A stretch of 53,650 nt of DNA from a virus. The stretch lies in the IMG/VR virus record IMGVR_UViG_3300031707_000026, positions 1 through 53,650 of that record; one strand, 5' to 3'. The notes below the pieces were generated by a model. It saw only the letters and a program-made list of their open reading frames with translations, did not search any database and was not told the origin of the DNA. Both the position numbers and the translations under genes were made by a program. Positions 1 to 8,259 of this stretch are shown here, in pieces. How positions within the stretch are numbered: position 1 is the first letter of the stretch; each line of letters opens with the position of its first letter.

Positions 1-133
1 TGCTATAGCACATGGTATTATTCATCTTGCGGACGGGCAATATTCTAAGATTTTCTGTCACATCCAAATAACCGCTGGGGATGTAATTGGGTGTGCAGGC
101 CCTCTTATTCCAGAAGGCCCAGGATACGGAGCA
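1..133. repeat. Terminal redundancy, left copy
   Basis: These bases repeat at 53518-53650 with one difference (C at 127, T at 53644). The tail gene stays in frame when the copies are merged, so this is assembly overlap of a circular molecule or circularly permuted phage DNA. Confidence 0.95.
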
Positions 134-379
134 AGCATTTGTCAGTGGGATTATTTCTATGCTGTCTCTTTTTCCGGCATCGTAGCGGGAGATCCTGATC
201 CTGTTCATAGTTGGGGTAGTTCGTGGCATGGTGGCGTAGCCCAAACTGCACTGCCAAACCCTTCTGTTCGAGGAGGTATTACTGTACATCAAGAAGGGGC
301 ACTACAGCTCATTGCGGGAACGGCTCAACCGTTCTCCGCAGGTCTTGGCCCTGTTAATATATATAACATTTGTGTCTAG
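1..379 (+). CDS. Tail tip/receptor-binding protein, C-terminal end (continues from 50741 across the contig join)
   Basis: This is the 3' end of the large tail gene that starts at 50741. The frame at 53518 continues exactly into base 1, where codons begin at position 2, and the frame stops at the TAG at 377-379. Across the join the gene is 3,156 bp, about 1,051 residues. This part is rich in Gly, Trp, Tyr and His and looks like a beta-rich C-terminal receptor-binding or fibre domain. No start codon belongs to this piece alone, so it should not be annotated as a separate gene. Confidence 0.85.
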   Translation, partial: AIAHGIIHLADGQYSKIFCHIQITAGDVIGCAGPLIPEGPGYGASICQWDYFYAVSFSGIVAGDPDPVHSWGSSWHGGVAQTALPNPSVRGGITVHQEGALQLIAGTAQPFSAGLGPVNIYNICV

Positions 380-386
380 AACAGCT

Positions 387-2315
387 ATGAAGATAAAAGA
401 TGCTGTAACCAAGCGATTAGAGATTTACCAACAGAAGCCCAACGTTTTGTTTGGCGTTATTGGTAATCTCTCGACGGGTATCATAGAAGTACCAGGTAAG
501 ACGTCGATAATCTATGTAACACTTAAGACTGGGGTAGTCCTTGATAATGTTCTAAATGTTCGTGTTCCCAATCTATCAGGGCTAGAAGTCAAAATTGGTT
601 ATGATCCGGCTAGTAGCTATCCAGGTACCTTACAAGTTTTGGGAGTGCGAGATTCGTTCTATGGTGTTCCTGGTGTTGGTGTTGGTGTTGGTACTGGGGT
701 TGGTCCTGTCTGGCACCACAAACAACATGAGTGGCCGAGTGGAGATACTGTCTATGTTCGAGGCGAACAGTTCCTACCTTCGATGTATTACCCTGTTGTT
801 AGTACATTGACTGTAGATATCTACCCAAATGCTTACCGCACGACCACTGGTTGGAAGGTGTACTCTCAGATAACTAATGTCAGTCTAGCAGACAGTGTCA
901 CACCCATTACTACGGGTTATGCTAGGTTTGCTGTTATCGTTGTTGATGTAGATGGGGTCTTTGCAGTTCGAGATGGCGATCTTGTAGCGGAACAGGCGGA
1001 CCCATTCATCTCAGCATACATGATGCTAACAGAAACTGACATCCCAGAGTTGGAAGACGGAGACAGAGCTATCTGTGCGGCCAAGCTATACTATGGCCAA
1101 ACAGCACTACGCTGTACCGGCAACGTCAATGACTTCGTAGACTTACGATTTGTTTCTACAGGTAGTGGAGGTGGTGCTGGCGGGCACATCATCCAAGATG
1201 AAGGGACCCCATTAGCAGCACAACCAAACCTTAATTTCAAAGGTACTGGTGTCTTAGCCGAAAACGATCCAGCTAATACTGCCACGACAGTTACGATAGA
1301 AGGGGCACCAATAGCAACGCGTGCAGCTGTTTTTACCTTTGAAGGTAGGTTAACTGCTGTTAGTGGTACGATCCGGATATACAACAAACTAGGTGTAACG
1401 GCAACCATCTCTCAGGTTTATCTTACAGCTACTGTCGCGCCGACTGGGGCTGCGATTATTGTAGATGTTCATAAGAACGGAACAACTATCTTCACGAACC
1501 AGGCACATCGACCACAGATTGCCGATGGTGCACACACTGGTTTTTCAGTAACTGTGGACGATACTTCTTGGGCTGATGGCGACTACTTATCAGCTGATAT
1601 GGACCAAGTTGGAAGTACCTACGCAGGTGAAGACTTAACCGTTCACGTTATTGCTACATTTAACTCTCCTATGGGGGAGGTGGGGGATATGCTTAAGTCC
1701 ATCTATGACACTGATGATGATGGCATTGTAGATGACGCAGCCGCAATCGCTGGGACGACTGTTGATGCAGATATTACTCCAGGTGATGCACAAGTCTTAA
1801 CGTGGGTTGACGTAAACGACCAGTGGGAGGCAAAAGATCTCCCCGAAGCAGGTATAGAAGAAGCGCCTATAGATAGCACGCCCTACTCGAGACAAGATGC
1901 AGGCTGGGTGAGTTCACCTAGTGCAGGCGGCGATGTTTATGGTGATGCTGGTGCAACCGATGAACATCTAGCAGTATTCGATACAGATGGTTATCATATC
2001 AAGGATGGTGGTACAGTTCCTGCAGGCGGTGGCGATGTAGTAGGTCCAGCAGATGCTGTTGATGGGAACATGGCTGTTTTTGATACGACGACTGGGAAAC
2101 TTATAAGAGATGGTGGTGCGCCGGGTGCAGGCGGGGGTCACGTTATTCAAGATGAGGGAACGCCGCTTGCTGCCGAACCAAATCTTGACTTTGCAGGGGT
2201 GGGAGTTACTGTTACTGATGTTCCAGGTAGTTCAAAAACTCTCGTGACAATTCCTGGTGGTGGTGGCGTAGCTGCTCCCGCACTGGCTGTATACTTATAT
2301 TCTAATTTCACTTAG
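387..2315 (+). CDS. Virion tail-fibre/adhesin-like structural protein with glycine-rich repeats
   Basis: The protein has 642 residues from the ATG at 387, eight bases after the stop of the tail-tip gene. The open frame extends upstream to 312 but that part overlaps the previous gene. The N-terminal third is beta-rich with a GVGVGVGTGVG linker near residue 100. Two copies of a HxIQDEGTPLAA motif occur (near residues 271 and 588), each after a Gly-rich linker. Between them lie two copies of a motif pairing DxxxAVFDT with KDGG or RDGG. Modular Gly-linked repeats of this kind are typical of phage tail fibres and adhesins. Position between the tail tip and lysis genes supports a virion role. The exact function is inferred. 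Confidence 0.7.
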   Translation: MKIKDAVTKRLEIYQQKPNVLFGVIGNLSTGIIEVPGKTSIIYVTLKTGVVLDNVLNVRVPNLSGLEVKIGYDPASSYPGTLQVLGVRDSFYGVPGVGVGVGTGVGPVWHHKQHEWPSGDTVYVRGEQFLPSMYYPVVSTLTVDIYPNAYRTTTGWKVYSQITNVSLADSVTPITTGYARFAVIVVDVDGVFAVRDGDLVAEQADPFISAYMMLTETDIPELEDGDRAICAAKLYYGQTALRCTGNVNDFVDLRFVSTGSGGGAGGHIIQDEGTPLAAQPNLNFKGTGVLAENDPANTATTVTIEGAPIATRAAVFTFEGRLTAVSGTIRIYNKLGVTATISQVYLTATVAPTGAAIIVDVHKNGTTIFTNQAHRPQIADGAHTGFSVTVDDTSWADGDYLSADMDQVGSTYAGEDLTVHVIATFNSPMGEVGDMLKSIYDTDDDGIVDDAAAIAGTTVDADITPGDAQVLTWVDVNDQWEAKDLPEAGIEEAPIDSTPYSRQDAGWVSSPSAGGDVYGDAGATDEHLAVFDTDGYHIKDGGTVPAGGGDVVGPADAVDGNMAVFDTTTGKLIRDGGAPGAGGGHVIQDEGTPLAAEPNLDFAGVGVTVTDVPGSSKTLVTIPGGGGVAAPALAVYLYSNFT

Positions 2316-2324
2316 GAGTATGAA

Positions 2325-2720
2325 ATGACTGCAAACATAAGCCCTGTATTTGAACTCACTCCTGTAGACGCGGGTGTTACAATTGTTAACGCCGACAGCA
2401 CTAACTTAAAAACTATCTACACCGCAGGAGCCAACGGAGGACGCATTGACGGGATCCTTGTTTGCTCTAATGATACTGCTGCCGTGAATCTGGCGTTCTA
2501 CATTAACGATGGAGTGAATGATCTCTATATTGGGAACGTGAATATTCCCATTGGTAGTGGGTATACAACTGTTGTAAAGGTGGATGCCCTCGCTACGTTG
2601 AAACCAGCATATCAATCCTTCATTCAATTGCACGCCACCTACATTCTGAAATGCAATGCAGTCGCAGCAGTTACTGCCGCCAAGACCGTGACGGTAGTCG
2701 CGATAGGCGGGGACTTCTAA
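2325..2720 (+). CDS. Small virion-associated protein, unknown function
   Basis: The protein has 131 residues and starts at the ATG after a GGAGTATGAA ribosome site. It has an alternating hydrophobic/polar beta-strand pattern, no signal peptide and no long hydrophobic segment. It lies between two adhesin-like genes and is separated from them by 9 bp and 1 bp, so it is probably a tail accessory or fibre-associated protein. I do not recognise a family with confidence. Confidence 0.6.
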   Translation: MTANISPVFELTPVDAGVTIVNADSTNLKTIYTAGANGGRIDGILVCSNDTAAVNLAFYINDGVNDLYIGNVNIPIGSGYTTVVKVDALATLKPAYQSFIQLHATYILKCNAVAAVTAAKTVTVVAIGGDF

Positions 2721-2721
2721 A

Positions 2722-3681
2722 ATGCCAGCATCGCAGGGCTTTTATGGCATCCCTCATTCCGAAACATTGGGACTCTGGTGGTTTCGCAAGCAAATAACTA
2801 TCGCTCCCACTAGCGATGGGGCTCTAACAAACTATGTGATGAGGCTATATATCAATCGCTCTGTTGGTGTAGATTCTGGAAACAATGTTTATGTAGGTAC
2901 AAAATGTCTCGCTAACTATAACGATATTCGCTTCACGACCTCAGATGGCAAAACCCCTCTCTGTTATTGGATAGAGACCTACAGTGACAGTCAGGCCATG
3001 GTTTGGGTTCGATTTGATTCTGTAAAAGCCTCCCCAGACAATACAATTTTCTACTTGTACTATGGGAATGTCAATGCCGCTGCCTATAGTAGTGGTGTCA
3101 AGACCTTTCTCGTGTTCGATGACTTCAACGGTCCAGCGTTGAATACAACCCTCTGGACTCAACGAGGTGGCGTTGCTACCTTCTCGGGCAGTACCCTTAT
3201 CTTAACAGGCAACAACACCACCGAATCGAAGTTGATGGCAAACCTTGGGGGCGCAAAAAACTTTGTTTTGAGAACAAGAGGAAAGATAAATGCACTTTAT
3301 CGGTTGGGAGTTGCTGTAGAGACAGATATTACTAATGGTAGAGGGTATTGTTACTTAATAAGGGACACTGAATTAAAATTCTACTTCTTAGATGATATGG
3401 TAGCCTGGGGAAGTACTTACGATGCAGCAGCAGTAGATACCTATTATCTTATGGAGATTTGGCATGATGGCACAAACATAAAAGCCACCATAAATGATGG
3501 AACAGTTCGTAGTTGGGCACGAACAGGTAGGAATGGGACTCTCGCTCTTTCTTCATCCCCGAACACAAGTGTCGCTACATTTGACTGGGCCTTTATTCGG
3601 TACTTGTCCCCAACTGAGCCAACTTGGAGCGCTTGGGGGAATGAGGATGCCTCGACTGCTGACTATCAGGAGACAACATGA
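2722..3681 (+). CDS. DUF2341-type carbohydrate-binding-like tail protein
   Basis: The protein has 319 residues. Residues about 15-125 resemble DUF2341 (a jelly-roll-like module common in phage tail and surface proteins): WFRKQITI, then YNDIRFTTSDGKTPLCYWIE, then FYLYYGN. After the FDDFNG sequence (about residue 132) comes a concanavalin-like sandwich of about 180 residues. The family is typically found in extracellular or virion adhesins. It overlaps the next gene by 4 bp (ATGA). It is likely a receptor- or glycan-binding accessory of the tail. Family assignment is by sequence resemblance only. Confidence 0.65.
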   Translation: MPASQGFYGIPHSETLGLWWFRKQITIAPTSDGALTNYVMRLYINRSVGVDSGNNVYVGTKCLANYNDIRFTTSDGKTPLCYWIETYSDSQAMVWVRFDSVKASPDNTIFYLYYGNVNAAAYSSGVKTFLVFDDFNGPALNTTLWTQRGGVATFSGSTLILTGNNTTESKLMANLGGAKNFVLRTRGKINALYRLGVAVETDITNGRGYCYLIRDTELKFYFLDDMVAWGSTYDAAAVDTYYLMEIWHDGTNIKATINDGTVRSWARTGRNGTLALSSSPNTSVATFDWAFIRYLSPTEPTWSAWGNEDASTADYQETT

Positions 3682-4703
3682 CTCGATTATTTACAGACGG
3701 TGCAGAAAGTGGCGATAAATTACGCACTAATGCCTCTTCTTCTAATATGTCTGCCACGACCTCACAAAAACGAACCGGCAATTATAGTTATTATCTCCCT
3801 AGTGGCACTCTTAACAGTTCTTATTACGGCGTGGATTTGGGAGTTAATTATACAGAATTCTATGCTCGGATTGCATATAGAATCGAAGGATTTACGGCAG
3901 GCGGCCATCTTTTTAATTGGAGGAATAGTGCCGGCACAACTATTGGATCTTTGCAAGTTAAATCTTTCGCCCCATTGGTAATTGCAATGTATGATAGTAC
4001 TACCGAACGGGTAGCCTCTGCAAATCTTAATGTATTGGTCAATGAATGGCATGTTTATGAAGTTTGGGTAAAAATTAACGGTGCCGGAGTAGGCAGATTT
4101 CGAGTAAAACTCGACGGATCATTAGTGTGTGACTTTACAGGGGTAACAAATACGGCTGGCGCGAATGTTTCTAAATTCTATTCTTTCGTCGTTGGTGTTT
4201 CAGCTGATGCCTTTATAGACGATATAGCTATTAATGATACCGTCGGTGCAATTGACAATTCTTGGTGTGGTGACGGCGGTGTGTTGGCGGCCCTAGTTCC
4301 GATTACTGGCGCTGCTGAATATGCTGACTTGATCGCTAGTGCTGGAGATGCCTGGGACTGCGTGAATGAGATTCCGGCCAATAGCACCGACTATGTTTAT
4401 GAATCTACTGTGGACAAGAAATCTACTTATCTCCTGTCCGACTTAGCCGGATTGCCAAGTGGTGCATCCATTGCACGAGTATGGGTAGAGGTAGATGCTC
4501 TGGAAACGGCAGCAGATGGAGATAAAATCGCCACACTCCTGCGTAGCGCCACAACAGATGCACAGGGCGCCGATCAAATTCTGACACTTGCCTATGCGCG
4601 CTATTTATCTGCCGAATATCTTGTAGATCCTGCAGGGGGCGAGGATCCTACTTGGACAGAAGCAAAAGTAAATGCCCTGCAAGCGGGAGCGGTTGTGAGA
4701 TAA
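3678..4703 (+). CDS. LamG/concanavalin-like tail adhesin
   Basis: The protein has 341 residues. Residues 1-185 read like a laminin-G/concanavalin A-like lectin fold: the opening LFTDGAESGD, a central EFYARIAYRIEGF strand pair, and FIDDIAIND near residue 180, a common end strand of these domains. The C-terminal part (about 215-341) is a separate beta-rich domain. The start overlaps the stop of the DUF2341 gene, so both are probably translated together as parts of one host-contact apparatus. The glycan target is unknown. Confidence 0.65.
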   Translation: MTRLFTDGAESGDKLRTNASSSNMSATTSQKRTGNYSYYLPSGTLNSSYYGVDLGVNYTEFYARIAYRIEGFTAGGHLFNWRNSAGTTIGSLQVKSFAPLVIAMYDSTTERVASANLNVLVNEWHVYEVWVKINGAGVGRFRVKLDGSLVCDFTGVTNTAGANVSKFYSFVVGVSADAFIDDIAINDTVGAIDNSWCGDGGVLAALVPITGAAEYADLIASAGDAWDCVNEIPANSTDYVYESTVDKKSTYLLSDLAGLPSGASIARVWVEVDALETAADGDKIATLLRSATTDAQGADQILTLAYARYLSAEYLVDPAGGEDPTWTEAKVNALQAGAVVR

Positions 4704-4704
4704 T

Positions 4705-4911
4705 ATGGCTGATCGCAGAGTTACACAGGTTCTGACCGAAGTCGAATACGCAACCCCTACTAATGTTAGGCGTGTCACTCAAGTACTAGCAGGAGTCGAA
4801 TACGCAACCCCTACTAACTTTCGTAGAATTACTCAAGTGCTGATACAAGTTGAATATCGCGGATCGTGGCCGGTACCAGGTCGAAAAGGTCCCCCGGTGC
4901 AGGTCATCTAA
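4705..4911 (+). CDS. Short protein made of three 18-residue repeats
   Basis: The protein has 68 residues and starts one base after the LamG-like gene. Its first 52 residues are three repeats of the form RRVTQVLxxVEYATPTN (18 residues each, third copy diverged and ending VEYRGSW). The DNA repeats are similar too (GTCGAATACGCAACCCCTAC occurs twice), indicating recent duplication. Repeated short beta-hairpin units suggest a fibre or assembly accessory. I do not recognise the family. Confidence 0.6.
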   Translation: MADRRVTQVLTEVEYATPTNVRRVTQVLAGVEYATPTNFRRITQVLIQVEYRGSWPVPGRKGPPVQVI

Positions 4912-4921
4912 AGGAGACAAC

Positions 4922-5191
4922 ATGACTGAGCGAACAAATAATCGTTTTCGAGCTGGAGAGGTCGCCGCAGAGTTAAGGGCTATTAATTCCCGCTTAGATC
5001 AGATTGTGTCGAACCAAGAGAACATCGCTGGCTGGCAGTTAGATGTCGTCAAGTATATGGCAACATCTAATGAGCGCGTCGATACATTACGTCGAGATCT
5101 GGGACGTTCTGACCGGATAGTTGGAGCGATTGCCGTAATAATTTCAGCGGGGTTTTCAAGCATCGCTGGCTGGTTCGGGAGCCGACAATAA
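4922..5191 (+). CDS. Coiled-coil membrane protein, possibly XhlA-type holin partner
   Basis: The protein has 89 residues from the ATG at 4922, preceded by AAAGGAGACAAC. Residues about 12-65 form a helical, heptad-like region, and residues about 68-84 are a hydrophobic segment (VGAIAVIISAGFSSIAGWF). A soluble helix followed by one C-terminal membrane span matches the layout of XhlA/haemolysin-type proteins that assist lysis. It lies directly before a lysozyme remnant and a holin. The role in lysis is an inference from layout and position. Confidence 0.55.
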   Translation: MTERTNNRFRAGEVAAELRAINSRLDQIVSNQENIAGWQLDVVKYMATSNERVDTLRRDLGRSDRIVGAIAVIISAGFSSIAGWFGSRQ

Positions 5192-5192
5192 T

Positions 5193-5327
5193 ATGACTCG
5201 AGCACATGGTGTAGACTTATCTCATTGGGATGTCTCGTTTGACCCTACGAAAGCTACAGGGCAGACTAGCGGAGAGCCCGTAAGTTTCAGGTCATGGTTT
5301 CTGCGTAACGTGACTTTTGAGCCGTAA
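5193..5327 (+). pseudogene. Truncated GH25-type lysozyme (44 codons)
   Basis: The frame starts at the ATG at 5193 and stops at 5325-5327. It begins MTRAHGVDLSHWDVSFDPTK, the normal N-terminus of GH25 (Chalaropsis-type) lysozymes, with the first conserved Asp of the GVDLSHW motif. A full domain is about 190 residues, but here similarity ends after about 22 residues and the tail is unrelated. It overlaps nothing and sits between the coiled-coil protein and the holin, the normal place for an endolysin. It is probably a deletion remnant. No other recognisable endolysin is seen in the genome. Confidence 0.6.
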
Positions 5328-5378
5328 CCGGTAACCCCGGCTTTGTCATTCAACAGAGCCGTTTGAAAGGAGCACCAA

Positions 5379-5729
5379 ATGTCAGTGTTAGATATGCTCG
5401 TGAAGCTCACTGTCCAGTTCGTCTCCCTATTGGGAGTCGCCGCTCTCGTGGCGGTCGTTGTGAACCTCCTGAAGGTCTTCGGCGTGATTAAGGAAGGCAC
5501 GTCAGCATACTGGGCCTCAGGCCTCGGCTTGGCAGCATTCATCACTGCCGCGGTTCTGGGTATCTTCAACCCAGACTTGACCCCCGCATTCCTAAACGAG
5601 GCCGCCCTTAAGATTGCTACCGTCCTGACGTTCGTCTTGGGCTTCATTACACAAATCGCCGCTGCTCCGCTATTTCATAAGGCGTTGAGCTCAGGCAGTA
5701 TTCCCCTACTCGGGAAGAAGCTCAGCTGA
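5379..5729 (+). CDS. Holin-like three-span membrane protein
   Basis: The protein has 116 residues after the ribosome site GAAAGGAGCACCAA. Three hydrophobic segments are visible (about residues 8-36, 45-63 and 76-98), followed by a short tail ending LLGKKLS. Size, three spans and position next to a lysozyme remnant match class I-type holins, which form the inner-membrane lesion that releases endolysin. It is the last gene before a large hairpin at 5813-5851 and likely ends the late transcript. A channel or spanin function cannot be excluded. Confidence 0.65.
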   Translation: MSVLDMLVKLTVQFVSLLGVAALVAVVVNLLKVFGVIKEGTSAYWASGLGLAAFITAAVLGIFNPDLTPAFLNEAALKIATVLTFVLGFITQIAAAPLFHKALSSGSIPLLGKKLS

Positions 5730-5812
5730 TTTGTTGTTGTCGTACAGTTAGTTAGGTCGTCTGACTGACTCTCAGAATAACTCGACTAACCTGTCTTAAG
5801 CAGGAATAGCAT

Positions 5813-5851
5813 AGTTAGTTTGTCCCTTATTACATAAGGGACAAACTAACT
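5813..5851. repeat. 18-bp perfect hairpin, related to the one at 34306-34345
   Basis: An 18-bp stem (AGTTAGTTTGTCCCTTAT with its complement) closes a 3-base loop. The outer ten stem bases are identical to the hairpin at 34306-34345, and the inner eight differ with both sides changed. The flanks are also similar (CAGAATAACT..ACTAACCT versus CTGAATAACT..ACTAACCT). It follows the holin gene and may terminate late transcription, although the following T run is short (CTTTTTCT). Confidence 0.7.
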
Positions 5852-5864
5852 AACTATGCTTTTT

Positions 5865-5907
5865 CTAATCTGATTCTAATGCGTCTCTAATCTTGATATC
5901 TTATTAT
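5865..5907 (+). promoter_or_regulatory. Promoter P1 of the replication/modification operon (11-bp direct repeats)
   Basis: CTAAT cores begin at 5865, 5876 and 5887, exactly 11 bp apart, and a -10-like TATTAT lies at 5902-5907, 15 bp after the last core. The same geometry recurs at 11231-11273, 33424-33488 and, on the other strand, 32895-32936. It precedes the first gene of the rightward operon at 5946. Repeats at this spacing resemble binding sites for OmpR/PhoB-type activators. The activator is unknown. Confidence 0.65.
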
Positions 5908-5945
5908 TAAGTATCAGACTTTAACACACTCTTTCGGGAGGCAGA

Positions 5946-6227
5946 ATGTCAAGATCAGTCCCAAGCACTACCCTCAAGCTACCAGATCTCCCAATCGACA
6001 TTCCTTGCGTATATGACAATCTCTGGTCTACTGATCTTTCAGGGGCGTCTCCGGGGGGATTCATTATGTGTTCTAACTGTGGCAAGATAGTCTCAGAAGA
6101 GGGAGCTAAGTTCGGGTCGTTTAAGATCTTGACTCCCCCTGAGCCGCACTGTCGCGAGTGCTCGAAGTTAGCTGGTTTCTTTGATCGATCTGCTTGGTCT
6201 CCGCATCAAGCAGAATCTGTGTTCTAA
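5946..6227 (+). CDS. Small zinc-ribbon-like protein
   Basis: The protein has 93 residues after the ribosome site CGGGAGGCAGA, and is the first gene behind promoter P1. Two CxxC pairs (CSNC near residue 40 and CREC near residue 67) can form a single zinc ribbon, with HC just before the second pair. There is no membrane segment. As the leading gene of the early operon it could be a small regulator or host-takeover protein. No family is recognised. Confidence 0.6.
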   Translation: MSRSVPSTTLKLPDLPIDIPCVYDNLWSTDLSGASPGGFIMCSNCGKIVSEEGAKFGSFKILTPPEPHCRECSKLAGFFDRSAWSPHQAESVF

Positions 6228-6238
6228 GGAGGCACATC

Positions 6239-7267
6239 ATGCACGACTTATTTGATGAACGTTTCTTTTCGACTCGTCCTGAGTGGCATGGGTTGGGGGA
6301 GATCTCAGAAATCCCAACGACAGCGACTGAAGCTTGGAGTCGAATGACTCCCTACTCAATTCGAATGGCAGATCTTCTCATATCTCGGCCTGGCAAAAAG
6401 CCCGTCCCTTCAAGGTATCGCGCTATCGCTCGCGAGCCTGTTCCCGATGATCCAATCGAACGCATCTTTGGAGTCATCGGCCCTGATTACATCTTGATTG
6501 AGCCTCAAGAGATCTGCGAAATCTTCGATGCAGCTGTTCAGACGCCTATTCAGACGTTAGGAGCTCTCGGAAAAGGAGAGACGCTGTTCATGTCAGTTCA
6601 TCTCCCTGATCTGAATATCCGAGGTGATCCAGTCGAGAACTACTTGGTCTTGATTTCGCCATACTTCGGGAATGCAGCTCTCAGGACGATGATTACTCCT
6701 GTTCGTCCTGTCTGTAGAAACACTCTTCGTATGGCTTCGTACGCTGCAACTGAAGTCTATCGCGTGACTCACGATCCTTCAGCACAGAAACACTTGTCTG
6801 CGTGGATGTCAGGGATGATGACTCGTGCTAAACAACGTACTGAAACCCTTCAGCAAGCCTTCGAGATGTTCGTATCGTACCAGCCTTCAACGAAGATCGT
6901 CCCGAACATCGTCGAGAGAGTCTACTCGTACCCTGAGGCTCCTGCTGGGGATGACGTCGATGTAGAGCTTGCAGCTCGTCGCATCGCGAACTACGAAGCA
7001 ACTGTCGTGACTCTTGATCGTTCTCGTGAGGCTGTTCAAGAACTCTTCGACGGACGAGGTACTGGCTTAGAAGTCCCAGCATGTCGCGGGACTGGTTGGG
7101 GCTTGTACAACGCAGTTGCTGAATGGGAGAACTGGCGTCACACAACGAATGATCAATCTCGTGGCGAGTCAGTTCTTGTTGGGGCTCGAGGTGCTGTGAT
7201 CGAGAAGGCGTACAAAGTCGTCTACGACTACGCTTCTCGTGCAGCTAAGCGTCAAGGAACTGACTGA
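6239..7267 (+). CDS. DUF932 phage/plasmid-like protein
   Basis: The protein has 342 residues from the ATG at 6239, seven bases after the ribosome site AAGGAGG. The frame extends upstream but would overlap the previous gene. It matches the DUF932 family (phage/plasmid-like TIGR03299 type): early WHGLGE, the YILIEPQEICEIF segment, and the conserved PVRPVCRNTLRMA near residues 155-167, followed by a helical C-terminal half. The family is widespread in phages and plasmids, usually near replication genes. Its biochemical role is not established. The frame ends one base into the next ATG. Confidence 0.75.
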   Translation: MHDLFDERFFSTRPEWHGLGEISEIPTTATEAWSRMTPYSIRMADLLISRPGKKPVPSRYRAIAREPVPDDPIERIFGVIGPDYILIEPQEICEIFDAAVQTPIQTLGALGKGETLFMSVHLPDLNIRGDPVENYLVLISPYFGNAALRTMITPVRPVCRNTLRMASYAATEVYRVTHDPSAQKHLSAWMSGMMTRAKQRTETLQQAFEMFVSYQPSTKIVPNIVERVYSYPEAPAGDDVDVELAARRIANYEATVVTLDRSREAVQELFDGRGTGLEVPACRGTGWGLYNAVAEWENWRHTTNDQSRGESVLVGARGAVIEKAYKVVYDYASRAAKRQGTD

Positions 7268-7485
7268 TGATAGATATTGTTGTCGAGCGAAAAGCATCAG
7301 TACGAATTCTGACTGGTCAAGTCGTCTACTTCACTTGAATGGGAAACGTTCGTCCAGCTCGCCTGGATGGATCGATGACACCAGTTGGTGTTGCTGCGCA
7401 CGATATAGAGAAGGGTGATCTCATCGAGTATAACCCTCTTGAGAACACGAGAGATATCCTTATCGACTTAAAGGGAGACGATTAA
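7267..7485 (+). pseudogene. Small gene interrupted by an in-frame TGA (23 + 48 codons)
   Basis: An ATG at 7267 overlaps the DUF932 stop and opens a 23-codon frame ending in TGA at 7336-7338. An ATG at 7339 follows immediately in the same frame and encodes 48 more residues to the TAA at 7483-7485. Read through, the product would be one protein of 72 residues (TGQVVYFT-x-MGNVRPARLDG, then VAAHDIEKGDLIEYNP). Either two short genes are translated separately, or one gene carries a nonsense codon or is read through. The second part has no ribosome site of its own, which favours disruption or reinitiation. Confidence 0.5.
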
Positions 7486-7886
7486 TGAGCAACACTTCTG
7501 TTCAAGTTATTCAGTTTGGATTCAAGAAGATCAATCTTCGCAGCGAAGGAGAGCAGTTCCTGACTGAAGAGGGTCATGTTCGTTTCTGGTCGTCAGAAGG
7601 GTATGCTCTCAAGTTCCTCAGAAAGACTGGGTATTCTTGGGTTGTGACGAAGCTTGACGGCTCGATCGAATATGTGAATTGTTTGTCCCTAGAAGACGAA
7701 GACAAGTATGGCCCTCATGATTGGGAAAAGAAGAATCTTGTGACACTCGTAGACGGCGCCGGGATGTATGATGTCATACGATGCTCACACTGTAACGAGG
7801 AGAGGAAATGCTACGGGTTGTATCGTCCCTCGGGAGGGACTTGTAAGCAGAACATCCTTGAGAAGGAGCTTGAAGTAGATGGCTGA
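7485..7886 (+). CDS. Unknown protein with C-terminal cysteine pair
   Basis: The protein has 133 residues. Its start overlaps the previous stop (TAATG) and its end overlaps the next gene by 8 bp. The N-terminal half is mixed alpha/beta. The C-terminal part has a CSHC motif (near residue 103) followed by C109 and C123, a possible small zinc site. It lies inside the rightward early operon directly before the helicase block. Function is not recognised. Confidence 0.6.
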   Translation: MSNTSVQVIQFGFKKINLRSEGEQFLTEEGHVRFWSSEGYALKFLRKTGYSWVVTKLDGSIEYVNCLSLEDEDKYGPHDWEKKNLVTLVDGAGMYDVIRCSHCNEERKCYGLYRPSGGTCKQNILEKELEVDG

Positions 7887-8259
7887 CATCACTCCAGGCA
7901 CCCCTGTTCAAACCCCTGATGGGGAAGGAATCGTTGACAAGTGTGTTTGGGCTGATCCTTCAATACCCGAGCCTGTATGGCTAGTTCGCTTAGTCAAGTC
8001 TAATGAGTTCCGATCGTTTCGACAAGGTGTCCTGACGGTCTTGTCTTCTCCTACGAAAGTAAAGACAAAGAAGGGAACAGACTCTATCTCATCAGATCTT
8101 ATCGGGAGTCGATGGCGAAATCGAAAGAATCAAAAGATCTGGAAGTACGTTAGTCTTAGTCTTGAAGGCGTTGTTCGATTAGATCTCGAGGGAACCCCCG
8201 GGTATTTTTATAACGTGTTGTCAAGAAATCTCGAGAGTCGATATGAGAGGGTCGCATGA
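7879..8259 (+). CDS. Unknown small basic protein with SH3/KOW-like start
   Basis: The protein has 126 residues. The first 55 (TPGTPVQTPDGEGIVDKCVW, then WLVRLVKSNEFRSFRQGVLTVL) look like a small beta-barrel of the type seen in SH3-like nucleic-acid-binding folds. The second half repeats a similar strand pattern (LIGSRWRNRKNQKIWKYVSL). It overlaps its neighbours by 8 and 4 bp and is translationally coupled to the helicase. A nucleic-acid-binding accessory role is plausible but inferred. Confidence 0.55.
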   Translation: MADITPGTPVQTPDGEGIVDKCVWADPSIPEPVWLVRLVKSNEFRSFRQGVLTVLSSPTKVKTKKGTDSISSDLIGSRWRNRKNQKIWKYVSLSLEGVVRLDLEGTPGYFYNVLSRNLESRYERVA

